DNA from: Nocardia sp. NBC_00403
Lineage (GTDB): Bacteria; Actinomycetota; Actinomycetes; Mycobacteriales; Mycobacteriaceae
Direction: 5' to 3'
DNA: 64,000 nucleotides
Assembly (NCBI RefSeq): GCF_036046055.1
Contig: NZ_CP107939.1
Span: 1,240,001-1,304,000, forward strand
Position numbers and translations under genes: made by a program. Below the pieces are notes generated by a model. That model saw only the letters and a program-made list of their open reading frames with translations. It made no database searches and was not told the origin of the DNA. This document shows positions 31,784 through 40,888 of the stretch, piece after piece; the stretch's first letter is position 1, and each line of letters opens with the position of its first letter.

Positions 31784-32920
31784 CTAACGCGGCTGCGGCG
31801 GCAGCGGCGCCGCACCCGGCAGCGGCGCAGGCGTCCGGCGGCCCGAGTTCGGCGGTGGCACCGGCGCCTGGCCGTTGATCAAGATCTCGCCCTTCGCGGA
31901 GCCGGTGATCGGGGCGAAGCCTTCCCGGTCGGTGCCTTTGCCGATCATGCAATCCAGCTTGCGACTGCCGGCCAGCCAGCTGCGGGCATCGACATAGTCG
32001 AAGAACAGCGTCAGCGTCTTGTTGCGCACCTGATCGGGCGACCCCAGATAGTCGGTAGCGGAGCGGGCGCACTCCTCCTCGACGAACCGATCCTGCTCCT
32101 CCTTGGCGGGCGGCCCACCGGGGAACCGAGCCGCGAGGTCGATGGTGGACACGATCTCGACGGCGTGCGCCTGCCCGCAGTCCACCGGATCGGTCGGCAG
32201 GTTCTGGTTGATGCCGAGGCAGGTCCCCACCTCGAACACCTTCGACTGATCGTGTTCGGCGGCGCTGCCCGTCGACGGCAGTGGGGTCCCGGTACTTCCG
32301 GAGAACTGCAGCCCACAGCGCAGCGTCCGATCACCGTGTTTCCACCCGTCGGGGCTCGGGTACATCAGCCCGACGACATAGCGCCCGCGCGGATCGAAGT
32401 GCCCGCCCATGTACTGCTGCACTGCGGGGACGCAATGCTCTTCCTTGAGCTCGGTCAGTCGCAGCGAGTCCGGGAACCGCGAGCCGGCGCCGAATTCTTT
32501 GCCCGGGTACTTGCTCATGTCGATATCGGCAGCGACCTCGAACAGATGCCTGTTCGAGCACGCCACCTTCACCAGGTCGCCGCGGTCCGGCTTGGTCCAG
32601 CTCAGGCAGTCGCCTCTGGCTGCCGTGCCGAACTCCTTGTCCAGCACGGTGTCGACCGGCGACCCGGGAGTGTGCGCCTCCAGCCCTGTTTCGTTGTCGA
32701 ACCCGGTCACGAACAGCGTGACCATGGCCGCGATGACGGCGCCCGCCGCGACGGCGAGCAGCCCCCAGCGCAGGGTCGGCGCGGACAGGTGCAGGTTGCT
32801 ACCCGTGAGCAATGCGCGGGCGTCATCCAGCGAGCGTGGGAACGAGCCGAGACGCGACGGCTTGGCGCCCGAGGGATGCTCGGTCGCCCGCGGGGGCTGA
32901 GGCACATCATCGGAGGACAT
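31784..32920 (-). CDS. septum formation family membrane protein
   Basis: A 378-residue protein: cytoplasmic N-terminus of about 50 residues, one membrane helix (about 53-73), then two extracellular Septum_form-like modules, each with conserved Cys ('GDCLSW...VACSNRHLFEV', 'GTCLGI...DCGQAHAVEIV'), where the Cys-His pairs lie at matching places. It ends in a Pro-rich tail. The family is linked to septum formation in actinobacteria, though the mechanism is unclear. Matches Rv3835 by position; likely co-transcribed with the zincin. Confidence 0.84.
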   Translation of the reverse strand: MSSDDVPQPPRATEHPSGAKPSRLGSFPRSLDDARALLTGSNLHLSAPTLRWGLLAVAAGAVIAAMVTLFVTGFDNETGLEAHTPGSPVDTVLDKEFGTAARGDCLSWTKPDRGDLVKVACSNRHLFEVAADIDMSKYPGKEFGAGSRFPDSLRLTELKEEHCVPAVQQYMGGHFDPRGRYVVGLMYPSPDGWKHGDRTLRCGLQFSGSTGTPLPSTGSAAEHDQSKVFEVGTCLGINQNLPTDPVDCGQAHAVEIVSTIDLAARFPGGPPAKEEQDRFVEEECARSATDYLGSPDQVRNKTLTLFFDYVDARSWLAGSRKLDCMIGKGTDREGFAPITGSAKGEILINGQAPVPPPNSGRRTPAPLPGAAPLPPQPR

Positions 32921-33015
32921 CGCGATCCATCATGGCAGCGTCTGATCCCCGGTGCTACGACCTGGTCGATCAGGCGCAGGCGATGGCTTGCCGACACCGC
33001 CGTAGCGGCGTGATC

Positions 33016-34722
33016 TCAGCCGCGAAACGCCGACAGGAACACTCCCGGCAGCCGCGCCGGGTTGCCGCTCGCGTAGAACTCCGTCAGTTTGCGCCCGGTC
33101 GCCGCGGCGGTGGCATTCGTGACGAACCACGGCGGCTTCGGAGACAGCGCGAGTTCACCGTGCATCAGTGACCGCGGCGCCGGCCGGAACGGCCCGCTCA
33201 CCACCGTCCGTTCCACATCGTCGAGCAGGAAAGCGTTGTGCACCACGCCGATTCCGCTCTGCACGTCGTCGATGGTGTGGCCGGGGTAGGCGCCCCACGC
33301 GGCCCGTGGCGTGAGGAAGGCCAGCCCGGTCCAGGCGTTGACCGCGATCGCGCCGTAGCGCAGCCGTTCGATCGCGCGGTCGAAGGCGGCGCCGAGCCGT
33401 TTGATGGTGCTCGGGTGCGCGATCACATTGGCGCCGAGCGTTCCGGTGAGTTCGGTGTTCGCGAAATCGACTGCGTACTGCAGGAATTCGCCGCCGCCAT
33501 CGGGCAGTTCGACCACGCCGAGCACCGGTGAGAAGTACTCGGTGCGCAGCAGCGGGGTCTCGGTCTGCGGCAGATTCTCGACCAGCACCCGACTCTGCCC
33601 CGGCCCGAACCGTTCCGCGTCGGGATACGCCGCAACTGCGTCGGCAACCCGGTTGTCGCTGCCCGGGTAGTAGGCCGGACGCTGCGGCGCCTTGTCGAGC
33701 GCGGCGCGCAGCTCGGCGAGGAATTTCACCTTCTGCGGCCAGTTCGCGCTCAGCACTACGGCTTGCGTGGCGACGCAGTTGTAGCCGCCGTTGTGCAGCC
33801 GCTGGGTCGCGACGTGCTCGGCCTGGAAACGCAGATCGGCGTCGCTCCATTCGCCTGGCACGACGATGGTCGGCGAGACGCCGCCGAGTTCACTGGTGAT
33901 CGGCTTGTCCAGCAGCGGGCGCTGGTCGGACTTGCGTTCCTGTCCCTCCGGTCCGGGCCCCCAGACGATCGCGTCATGGGTGTGCGCGCTGCCGGTCATG
34001 TGCACATGCGCCACGTCGGGATGGTGCACCAGATACCCGCCCGCTTCTGCCCCGCCGGTCAGGATCCGCAGCACGCCGAGCTCGATGAGCGGCGCGAAGA
34101 TCATCTCGAGCACCGTGAACAGTGGATCGGTGATCGGGTTCAGTTTCAGCGCGACCACCCGGTTGTGCGCGTAGAGCTCGTACAACGCATCCAGCGGCGG
34201 AATCGAGGTGATGTTGCCTGCGCCGAGTATCGCGCCGATGCCCGCCGTTGCCGTCGGGTCGAGCTGGGCGAGCCCGGCGCGTCGGCGCGCGGTGCCGGCG
34301 TCGACCCCGGGCCGCAGCCACACCTCGCCCCGGAAGCCGCTGAGCAGCAGCCGGTCGTAGACATCCAGCGGCAGGATCGGCACCGCGACCCGATCTCCTG
34401 GCGCCGCGGTCAGCGCAACCCCGTCGAGCGGACTGCGCCCCTGCTCCAGCGCCGTCAGCGTGGCCGACAGCGCGGCTGTGGCCTGCAGCAGCGTCATCGG
34501 ACCCGACATCCATTCCTCACCGACCAGCGGTGAGTCCTCATCGAGCCCCTTCCAGGTGCGAGCGGCACGCACCCAGTCGGCGGCGAAGCGTCCGGTTCGG
34601 GTGTGGATTTCGTCGAGGAGCTCGCGACGACGGCGCAGCGAAGTCTGGGCCCACACCTTCTCGCCCGCGGTCAGATCGGACAGTGCGCTATCGATTTCTG
34701 TTTCGTCGAAAGTTGTGCCCAC
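33016..34722 (-). CDS. aldehyde dehydrogenase family protein
   Basis: A 568-residue, longer-than-usual ALDH. The NAD-binding fold includes 'ALKLNPITDP', the acidic general base region 'SELGGVSPTIVV', and 'NGGYNCVATQAVV' with the catalytic Cys near residue 315. It oxidises an unknown aldehyde to acid. The GTG at 34722 is used (VGTTFDETEID); the open frame upstream runs into a tandem repeat. It is not part of the mycobacterial gene order recalled here and is divergent from serS. Confidence 0.85.
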   Translation of the reverse strand: MGTTFDETEIDSALSDLTAGEKVWAQTSLRRRRELLDEIHTRTGRFAADWVRAARTWKGLDEDSPLVGEEWMSGPMTLLQATAALSATLTALEQGRSPLDGVALTAAPGDRVAVPILPLDVYDRLLLSGFRGEVWLRPGVDAGTARRRAGLAQLDPTATAGIGAILGAGNITSIPPLDALYELYAHNRVVALKLNPITDPLFTVLEMIFAPLIELGVLRILTGGAEAGGYLVHHPDVAHVHMTGSAHTHDAIVWGPGPEGQERKSDQRPLLDKPITSELGGVSPTIVVPGEWSDADLRFQAEHVATQRLHNGGYNCVATQAVVLSANWPQKVKFLAELRAALDKAPQRPAYYPGSDNRVADAVAAYPDAERFGPGQSRVLVENLPQTETPLLRTEYFSPVLGVVELPDGGGEFLQYAVDFANTELTGTLGANVIAHPSTIKRLGAAFDRAIERLRYGAIAVNAWTGLAFLTPRAAWGAYPGHTIDDVQSGIGVVHNAFLLDDVERTVVSGPFRPAPRSLMHGELALSPKPPWFVTNATAAATGRKLTEFYASGNPARLPGVFLSAFRG

Positions 34723-34799
34723 AAACCAACTATGCGCGCGAACAGGGCCCGATGGCCCACATCCTGGGATATCGGCGTGAAACAGCAACACCGCGCCTA

Positions 34800-34940
34800 T
34801 TAGGCGGCTGCCTCGCCTTCGCTCGGCCCAGCGCGGCTGTCGGCGGACTGCGTCCCACAGTGCCATTAGGCGGCTGCCTCGCCTGCGCTCGGCCCGGCGC
34901 GGACTGCGGTCGGACTACGTCCGGCTGCGCCTATTAGGCT
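34800..34940 (+). repeat. tandem repeat in the serS leader/promoter
   Basis: Two units of 66 and 68 bp (34800-34865, 34866-34933), each opening TTAGGCGGCTGCCTCGCCT and sharing GCGCTCGGCCC-GCGCGG, plus the start of a third (TTAGGCT). Each unit start brings a copy of TATTAGGC or CATTAGGC. The third copy forms the -10-like TAGGCT, 8 nt before the serS ATG. Confidence 0.75.
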
Positions 34941-34948
34941 GGTCACCC

Positions 34949-36211
34949 ATGATCGACCTCCGATTCCTGCGGGACAACCCTGACGCGGTCCGCGCCTCGC
35001 AGCGCGCCCGCGGCGAAGACCCCGCCCTCGTCGACGCCCTGCTCGAAGCGGACGCGGCGCGCCGTGCGGCGGTGGCCACCGCCGACAACCTGCGTGCCGA
35101 GCACAAGGCCATGGGCAAGCTGGTCGGCAAGGCGAGCCCGGAGGAACGGTCCGCGCTGCTCGCGCAGGCACAGGAGATGTCGGTGAAGGTCAAGGAGGCC
35201 GAGGTGGCGCAGCACGCCGCCGACGCCGACCTGGACGCCGCGCAGCGCGCCCTTTCGAACGTCGTGCAGGAGGGCGCGCCCGCGGGCGGCGAGGCCGACT
35301 ACATCGTCTTGGAGACCATCGGCACGCCAACGGAATTCGATTTCGAGCCGAAGGACCATCTGGAACTCGGCGAGTCGCTCGGGCTGATCGACATGGAGCG
35401 CGGCGCGAAGGTCTCGGGCGCGCGCTTCTACTTCCTCACCGGATACGGCGCGCTGTTGCAACTGGGGCTGCTGCAGCTGGCCGCGCAACGAGCGGTCGCC
35501 AACGGCTTCACCATGATGATTCCGCCCGTGCTCGTCCGGCCGGAGATCATGGCGGGTACCGGGTTCCTCGGCCAGCACTCGGCAGAGGTCTACCACCTCG
35601 CCGACGATGATCTATACCTGGTCGGCACCTCGGAGGTGCCGCTCGCCGGCTACCACTCGGGCGAGATCCTCGATCTGAGCGACGGTCCGAAGCGGTATGC
35701 GGGTTGGTCGTCGTGCTTCCGTCGCGAGGCGGGCAGCTACGGCAAGGACACCCGCGGCATCATCCGGGTGCACCAGTTCGACAAGGTCGAGATGTTCGTC
35801 TACACCACGCCGGAGCAGGCCGACGCCGAGCATCGGCGGCTGCTGGCGTGGGAGCAGGACATGCTGGCCGCTGTCGAGGTCCCTTATCGGATCATCGATG
35901 TCGCGGCAGGCGATCTCGGCAGCTCGGCGGCGCGCAAATTCGATTGTGAGGCGTGGGTGCCCACCCAGCAGGCCTACCGTGAGCTCACTTCGACCTCGAA
36001 CTGCACCACCTTCCAGGCGCGCAGGCTGTCGGTGCGGTACCGGGACGAAAACGGAAAGCCGCAGATCGCCGCCACTTTGAATGGCACACTGGCGACCACG
36101 CGCTGGATCGTGGCGATTCTGGAGAACAACCAGCAGGCCGACGGTTCGGTGCGGGTGCCCGCCGCGCTGGTTCCGTTCGTCGGAACCGACGTATTGCGAC
36201 CGACCAAATAG
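34949..36211 (+). CDS. serS: seryl-tRNA synthetase
   Basis: A 420-residue class II synthetase that charges tRNA-Ser. An N-terminal coiled-coil arm (about 25-105) binds the long variable arm of tRNA-Ser. Motif 2 is '[28 protein letters not shown]', motif 3 is '[16 protein letters not shown]', and '[11 protein letters not shown]' is the TxE serine-binding loop. The ATG lies 8 nt after TAGGCT, so the mRNA may be leaderless. It corresponds to Rv3834c. The upstream tandem repeat may have duplicated its promoter. Confidence 0.97.
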   Translation: MIDLRFLRDNPDAVRASQRARGEDPALVDALLEADAARRAAVATADNLRAEHKAMGKLVGKASPEERSALLAQAQEMSVKVKEAEVAQHAADADLDAAQRALSNVVQEGAPAGGEADYIVLETIGTPTEFDFEPKDHLELGESLGLIDMERGAKVSGARFYFLTGYGALLQLGLLQLAAQRAVANGFTMMIPPVLVRPEIMAGTGFLGQHSAEVYHLADDDLYLVGTSEVPLAGYHSGEILDLSDGPKRYAGWSSCFRREAGSYGKDTRGIIRVHQFDKVEMFVYTTPEQADAEHRRLLAWEQDMLAAVEVPYRIIDVAAGDLGSSAARKFDCEAWVPTQQAYRELTSTSNCTTFQARRLSVRYRDENGKPQIAATLNGTLATTRWIVAILENNQQADGSVRVPAALVPFVGTDVLRPTK

Positions 36212-36412
36212 GCGGTGGCCGAACATTCGTCCGTCCAAGCGCCCTCTGCTCACCATCCGTCAGGCACTGTGTCAGCGGTATCGGCCGAGGGAGACATTGC
36301 GGGCGAATCGCGCTAGCCGAACGGGTCGCCGGACCCCATAGCCGCTGGTTCGCCATGCCGGATTCACGGGATGTGGCAACCAGTGCGAATCGTTACCTCT
36401 AGGCTATTGCCC
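36212..36412. other. interval between serS and the GGDEF-EAL gene
   Basis: No clear hairpin or gene. The last bases contain the TAGGCT hexamer (36400-36405) of the next gene. Confidence 0.4.
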
Positions 36413-38275
36413 GTGCGAGGAATCGGGGCGCGCGGCGATACCCGAACCCGGGTGCGGGCGGCATCGGCGCTGGCGACAGCTATGGTCATGGCTCGGACCA
36501 CCGGGGCGTTCTACGTCATGGGTGGTGTGCTTGGCCTGATTATTACTGCCATCGCACCGGGAGACGAGGGTAATCGACCGCTGGTCGGTACAGCTGCGGC
36601 GATTGCGCTGACGCTGGGACTCACGCTGCTCGCGTGGGGGCCGCGACTGCCGCATTCCATTCATCACGGGTACGTCGCCATCGCGACGGTCCTGGTGACG
36701 GTCGCGGTGCATTCGTTCCCGAACACGGTCGGCGCGATCGGCCTCGCCTCGTTCTATGTCTTCGTCGCCTGTGATGCGGCGCTGTTCTTCGCCTGGTCGC
36801 AGGCGCTCGCGCACATCGCGTTCGCCATGGTGTTGTGCCTCTGGGTGCTGCCCGCGCGGCCCGTTGTCCCCGGCCTGCCCTGGTGGTCCGGGTTGATTCC
36901 GGCAGGCGTGACCTTCGGTGTGGGTGTCGTCGTCGGCATCCTGACCAGGATGGCCTCCGAAGCCGATATCGATGTGCTCACCGGTCTGCTGAACCGGCGT
37001 GGCTTCGACCGCGCGCTGAACACCGCGATCGAGCACGCCACCCGCAGCGGGCAGGGCCTCGCGCTGGTGCTCGTCGACCTCGACCGCTTCCAGAAAATCA
37101 ACGATCACCTCGGCCATCGCGCCGGTGACGCGGTACTACAGCGTGTTGCTGATACCTGGTCCAAGCTGCTCGCTCCCGATCAACGGCTGGCCCGCTACGG
37201 CGGCGATGCTTTCGCATTGCTGTTGCCGAATACCACTGAGCAGGCCGCGATCCTGCTGACCGAGCAGTTGCGGGCCGCGGTGACCACCGGGTGTTCCGCG
37301 GGCGTCACGTCATGGCAGCCGGGGGAGTCGGGTTCGCTGCTGGTCAGCCGTGCCGACGTCGGCCTGTACCGGGCCAAGCAGGCCGGTCGCAACCGCACGG
37401 TACTCGAGTCCTCGCGGCAGCTGCCGCTGGCCGTCGAGCTGCGCGAGGCGATCGATCGCGGCGCGTTGGACGTGCACTACCAGCCGATCGTCAGCCTGAC
37501 CGAGGGCGGCGGCAAGGCGGTCGGTGTGGAGGCGCTGCTGCGCTGGTCGTCGAGCGCGCAGCCCGACGTCACCACCGAGGGGCTGATCCGGGTCGCCGAA
37601 GAATACGACCTCATCTCCGACCTCGACGAGCTGGTGTTGCGCAGGGCCTGCGCTGATGCCGCGCGGCTGCAAGAGACCTTCGCCCAGCTCGATCTGACGT
37701 TGAATGTGAACGTCAGTGGTCTGGAACTCGCCGAGACCGGCTACGCCGATCGGGTTGCGAACATTCTCGCGAGCACCGGCTGGCCCGCCGACCAGCTGGT
37801 GCTCGAGGTCACCGAGAGCGAACTCGCCGCCGAATCCCAGACGGCCATCGGCAATCTGCACATCCTGCGTGAGCGGGGCGTGCGCATCGCCATCGACGAT
37901 TTCGGCACCGGATACTCCTCGCTGAGCCGGCTCGCCACCCTGCCCAGCGACATCCTCAAGGTCGACCAGTCCTTCGTCGCCGCGATCCGCTCGGATTCCC
38001 CGGCCCCGCCGCTGCTCGGCGTCATCGCCGCCCTGAGCAGCGCGTTGGACCTACAGGTGATCGCCGAGGGCGTGGAAACCGAATACCAGGCCGCGGTCCT
38101 GACCGAGCTCGGATTCGCCCTCGCACAGGGCTACCACTACAGCGATTCACATCCTGTCGCCGACCTGATCAGCGACCTCAACGAGCACAACGGCCGAGTC
38201 GGCCCCGGCGCGTCGGACCGTGAGATCGGCGACGGCGACCTGCACGCTGCCAACGGCTGGCTGCCGCTCGGGTGA
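36413..38275 (+). CDS. membrane GGDEF-EAL protein (cyclic di-GMP turnover)
   Basis: A 620-residue protein: about six membrane helices (about 25-180), a GGDEF domain (about 185-335) and an EAL domain (about 345-590). The GGDEF site reads GGDAF (near 262), with Ala for the conserved Glu, so cyclase activity is doubtful, although 'DVLTGLLNRRGFD' and 'VDLDRFQKINDHLGH' are intact. EAL residues appear complete: EALLRW, NVSGLEL, EVTESEL, IDDFGTGYSS, KVDQSF and AEGVET, which predicts phosphodiesterase activity. GTG 36413 lies 7 nt after TAGGCT; an ATG at 36371 is the alternative start. Confidence 0.88.
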   Translation: MRGIGARGDTRTRVRAASALATAMVMARTTGAFYVMGGVLGLIITAIAPGDEGNRPLVGTAAAIALTLGLTLLAWGPRLPHSIHHGYVAIATVLVTVAVHSFPNTVGAIGLASFYVFVACDAALFFAWSQALAHIAFAMVLCLWVLPARPVVPGLPWWSGLIPAGVTFGVGVVVGILTRMASEADIDVLTGLLNRRGFDRALNTAIEHATRSGQGLALVLVDLDRFQKINDHLGHRAGDAVLQRVADTWSKLLAPDQRLARYGGDAFALLLPNTTEQAAILLTEQLRAAVTTGCSAGVTSWQPGESGSLLVSRADVGLYRAKQAGRNRTVLESSRQLPLAVELREAIDRGALDVHYQPIVSLTEGGGKAVGVEALLRWSSSAQPDVTTEGLIRVAEEYDLISDLDELVLRRACADAARLQETFAQLDLTLNVNVSGLELAETGYADRVANILASTGWPADQLVLEVTESELAAESQTAIGNLHILRERGVRIAIDDFGTGYSSLSRLATLPSDILKVDQSFVAAIRSDSPAPPLLGVIAALSSALDLQVIAEGVETEYQAAVLTELGFALAQGYHYSDSHPVADLISDLNEHNGRVGPGASDREIGDGDLHAANGWLPLG

Positions 38276-38406
38276 GCCGCGTTCGACATCCTCGCCGCTA
38301 GCTGTCCGTCGAGGGTGGACGTCTGCCGCCGGTTGCGTCCCGTGGGCGGTAAGGACCGGGCGCAGGGTGATCGTCGATTCGCGGGTGTCTCGCAGCACTG
38401 GGGTCA

Positions 38407-38700
38407 TCATCGAAATCGCTGCCAGGAATCGTGTGCCACCGGATTCAGCTCTGGCCCGGCCGGCCCGGTGACTCGCTCCGCGAAGCCCGGTTCGCCGGTG
38501 TGCCCCGAGTACAGAAGGTCTACGGCGGGCCACGCAAGGGCGACTGAGTCGAGTCGGCCGGCGGCGTCGTGATCGATGCCGTCCAGGAATTCGATTGTGC
38601 CTATGGCGCCGGGTTCGATTAGGGGCTTTGTGCTGTCTCGGGGCTCGCCATCTTCGACAGGCGCACGGATTCCGTCTGCGCCGCGCGATTCGGCGCAGTC
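38407..38700 (-). pseudogene. probable gene remnant (3' part), identity unknown
   Basis: Read on the minus strand, about 95 codons ending ...PVAHDSWQRFR then stop show strong GC preference at third positions (gac-ggc-atc-gat-cac-gac-gcc-gcc), as expected of real coding DNA. There is no in-frame start with an RBS, and further upstream the frame enters a tandem repeat. It looks like the end of a gene whose 5' part was lost or replaced. No family is recognised. Confidence 0.4.
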
Positions 38701-38717
38701 GCCTCCGCGCGAGCTTC

Positions 38718-38865
38718 GAGTCGGGCCGTAGGTGAGGGAGCGTGCGGGCGAGCTGAACAGCGGTGTGGACGAGTCGAGACGCCTGCGAGTGGGCCGTAGG
38801 TGAGGGAGCGTGCGGCGATCTGAACAGCGGTGCGGTCGAGTCGAGAAGCCTGGGAGTGGGCCGTA
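38718..38865 (+). repeat. 67-69-bp tandem repeat
   Basis: Unit 1 (38718-38786) and unit 2 (38787-38853) share GTAGGTGAGGGAGCGTGCGG, GCTGAACAGCGGTG/TCTGAACAGCGGTG and CGAGTCGAGA-GCCTG; a third unit starts at 38854 and stops after GAGTGGGCCGTA. It borders the gene remnant. Confidence 0.75.
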
Positions 38866-39004
38866 TCGGTGCACGAAAGTCTCGTGCGGCCAGCCCCTTC
38901 TGCGCCGTGGGAATCACTTGACGGGCTGCGGCGGGGCGACCAAGCTGAGCATCATGCGGTTGCTCTTCTACGGCTGTTGAGCCGATAGGTCGCTACGCGT
39001 CCGG

Positions 39005-40819
39005 TTGACGGGTCGCGTCGGCAAACTCGGCCTTCATGCCCTCACGGTTCGGGCGGTGCTCTTCAAGGGCATCGGTGAGCTCATCCCGCTGTATGCGCTG
39101 TACGCGTTGCTGTTCGCTGATCATGGGTTGAACACCGGGCAGATCTCCTCGCTGTTCGCGATCTGGTCGACCACCGCGTTCCTGCTCGAGGTGCCCTCCG
39201 GTGCCTGGGCGGACACAGTGTCGCGGCGAGCTCTGCTTGTACTCAGCGGTGTGCTGCTGACCGCGGGATTTGCGGCATGGACCCTGCTTCCCACCTATCT
39301 CGGCTTCGCGGCAGGTTTCGTCCTGTGGGGTGTTTCCGGCGCATTGCAGTCCGGAACCTTCGAGGCACTGCTCTATGACGAGCTCGCCGCACAAGGCGAG
39401 CGCGCGGCCTACCCGCGCATCCTCGGCTACGCGCGAGCCGCCTCGGAAGCCGCGATTGTGATCGCCATTCTCGCCGCGACACCGCTGTACATCTGGGGCG
39501 GATACGCCCTGCTCGGCTGGTCCAGCATCGTCATCGCCGCAACCCACACCCTCCTCGGTCTGTCGCTCCCGAGCGCACCGAAGGCAGTGTCCGCCGCAGC
39601 TGTCGAGGACCTGGAAGACGATGCCGCCGAAGCCGATCCGCCCCGATCACCGCAGCAACGCCGCTCAGCGCCGGGCGTCGATAGCTCGACCTCACCGCTA
39701 GCGGTATGCGCGGCGTACGCCGACGGCCCGGAACATGATGTCGTTGCGAATGATTCAGCGCAATCACCGGCCGGCCCCTCCGTGGCCTGTGCTGAAGTTC
39801 CGACCACATCGGACGGATCGACGACCACTGCTGCCGGGATCCGGTCTGCCGAATCAGTCCAGCCTGCAGGAGTATCCCTCGCAGGAGTATCCAATGATCG
39901 CGCCGCGCTGTCTGATGGTTGTGCTGCGCTGTCTGATGGTTGTGCTGCGCTGTCTGATGGTTGTGCTGCGCTGTCTGATGGTTGTGCTGCGCTGTCTGAT
40001 GGTCGTGCTGCGCGGTCCGATGGTCCTGCTGTGGTGGTGGACGTCGCTGAATGTGGCGGCGGACCGGATCGTCCCGCAGCGCTATCGACGAGCCAGTCGG
40101 CCGCCCATCGCGGTCGCTCGACAGTTTTGTGTGGTGCGATGCTGGTCGACCAGGCCGCGCCCGGCTCAGCTGTGTCGGGGCCGTTCGCCGGGTATCTGAC
40201 CACGCTGCGCACCGGAGTCGGTGAGGCGATTCGGGTGCGGGCCGTGCGAAACGGCGTGCTGTTGGGGGCGCTGTTGTCCGGGATCACGGCGTTCGACGAG
40301 TACTTTGCGCTGCTCGCGGAGTCGGTCGGTGTATCGACTGCCGTGGTGCCGTTGCTGGTCGGAGTGACGGTGCTCGGCTCATTGATCGGTTCGATGTCGG
40401 CGGGGCGCACCGAGGCGATGGCGGCGCGGACGATGGCCGTTGCGGTCGGGGTGGGCGGTGTGCTGTTTGCCGGTGGCGCACTGGTCGCCGGACTGGCGAT
40501 CCGTTGGCCCAGCGCCGTGTATGTGCTTGCCGGCATTGGCTTTACCGCAATCGGCGTCTCCTACGGCATCGTCTACAACGCGAGCATCGTGGCAGGAGCG
40601 CGGCTACAGGATGCCATCGAAGGACCCGCCCGCGCGACGGTCACCTCGGTGTCCGGTCTGGCCTCGGAGGTGGTCGCGCTCGCGGTATTCGGCTTCGCCG
40701 CCGCCGCAACCTCCTGGCTGTCGATGCCCACGACGGTCGCTCTGCTCGGCGCCACAATCCTGCCGATCGCGCTGGTCACCCCCTCTTGGCTACCCCGCCG
40801 CCGAGTGAATGCCGACTGA
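39005..40819 (+). CDS. MFS transporter with long repeat-containing central loop
   Basis: A 604-residue major facilitator. Residues 1-188 give six helices with the family loop 'VPSGAWADTVSRRALL' (motif A type); residues about 399-604 give the second six. Between them lies a hydrophilic insert of about 210 residues, far longer than the usual 30-60, which includes six heptapeptide units (AALSDGC x4, AALSDGR, AARSDGP). The start is a TTG at 39005, since no ATG/GTG precedes the first helix; this is uncertain. Substrate unknown. The insert would lie in the cytoplasm. Confidence 0.8.
   Translation: MTGRVGKLGLHALTVRAVLFKGIGELIPLYALYALLFADHGLNTGQISSLFAIWSTTAFLLEVPSGAWADTVSRRALLVLSGVLLTAGFAAWTLLPTYLGFAAGFVLWGVSGALQSGTFEALLYDELAAQGERAAYPRILGYARAASEAAIVIAILAATPLYIWGGYALLGWSSIVIAATHTLLGLSLPSAPKAVSAAAVEDLEDDAAEADPPRSPQQRRSAPGVDSSTSPLAVCAAYADGPEHDVVANDSAQSPAGPSVACAEVPTTSDGSTTTAAGIRSAESVQPAGVSLAGVSNDRAALSDGCAALSDGCAALSDGCAALSDGCAALSDGRAARSDGPAVVVDVAECGGGPDRPAALSTSQSAAHRGRSTVLCGAMLVDQAAPGSAVSGPFAGYLTTLRTGVGEAIRVRAVRNGVLLGALLSGITAFDEYFALLAESVGVSTAVVPLLVGVTVLGSLIGSMSAGRTEAMAARTMAVAVGVGGVLFAGGALVAGLAIRWPSAVYVLAGIGFTAIGVSYGIVYNASIVAGARLQDAIEGPARATVTSVSGLASEVVALAVFGFAAAATSWLSMPTTVALLGATILPIALVTPSWLPRRRVNAD
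39902..40027 (+). repeat. 21-bp in-frame tandem repeat (six units)
   Basis: Units begin at 39902, 39923, 39944, 39965, 39986 and 40007. The first four are identical except for one base, the fifth changes TGT to CGT and the sixth is diverged. The unit is a multiple of three and encodes AALSDGC, so copy number can change without breaking the frame. A 12-bp direct repeat (GCAGGAGTATCC twice) lies just before. Confidence 0.9.
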
Positions 40820-40888
40820 CCGGGCGAGTGGCAAGTGGTGGAGAGGTCTTCTCGTTCTTCGGCCGCAGCCATGACCCGCTCGGCGTGG

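Larger units (their letters stand above)
38276..39004. other. gene-poor interval with gene remnant and tandem repeats
   Basis: This 729-bp stretch holds the minus-strand coding remnant at 38407-38700 and the tandem repeat at 38718-38865. No intact gene with a credible start is present. Confidence 0.55.

Noticed and set aside
34723..34948. T-box riboswitch in front of serS
   Set aside because: No T-box sequence or specifier stem is visible, and a -10 hexamer 8 nt before the ATG suggests no leader at all.
38147..38917. 256-codon minus-strand frame over the end of the GGDEF-EAL gene
   Set aside because: Composition is Arg/Pro/His-rich, typical of a wrong frame; only part of the region shows coding bias and in a different frame.
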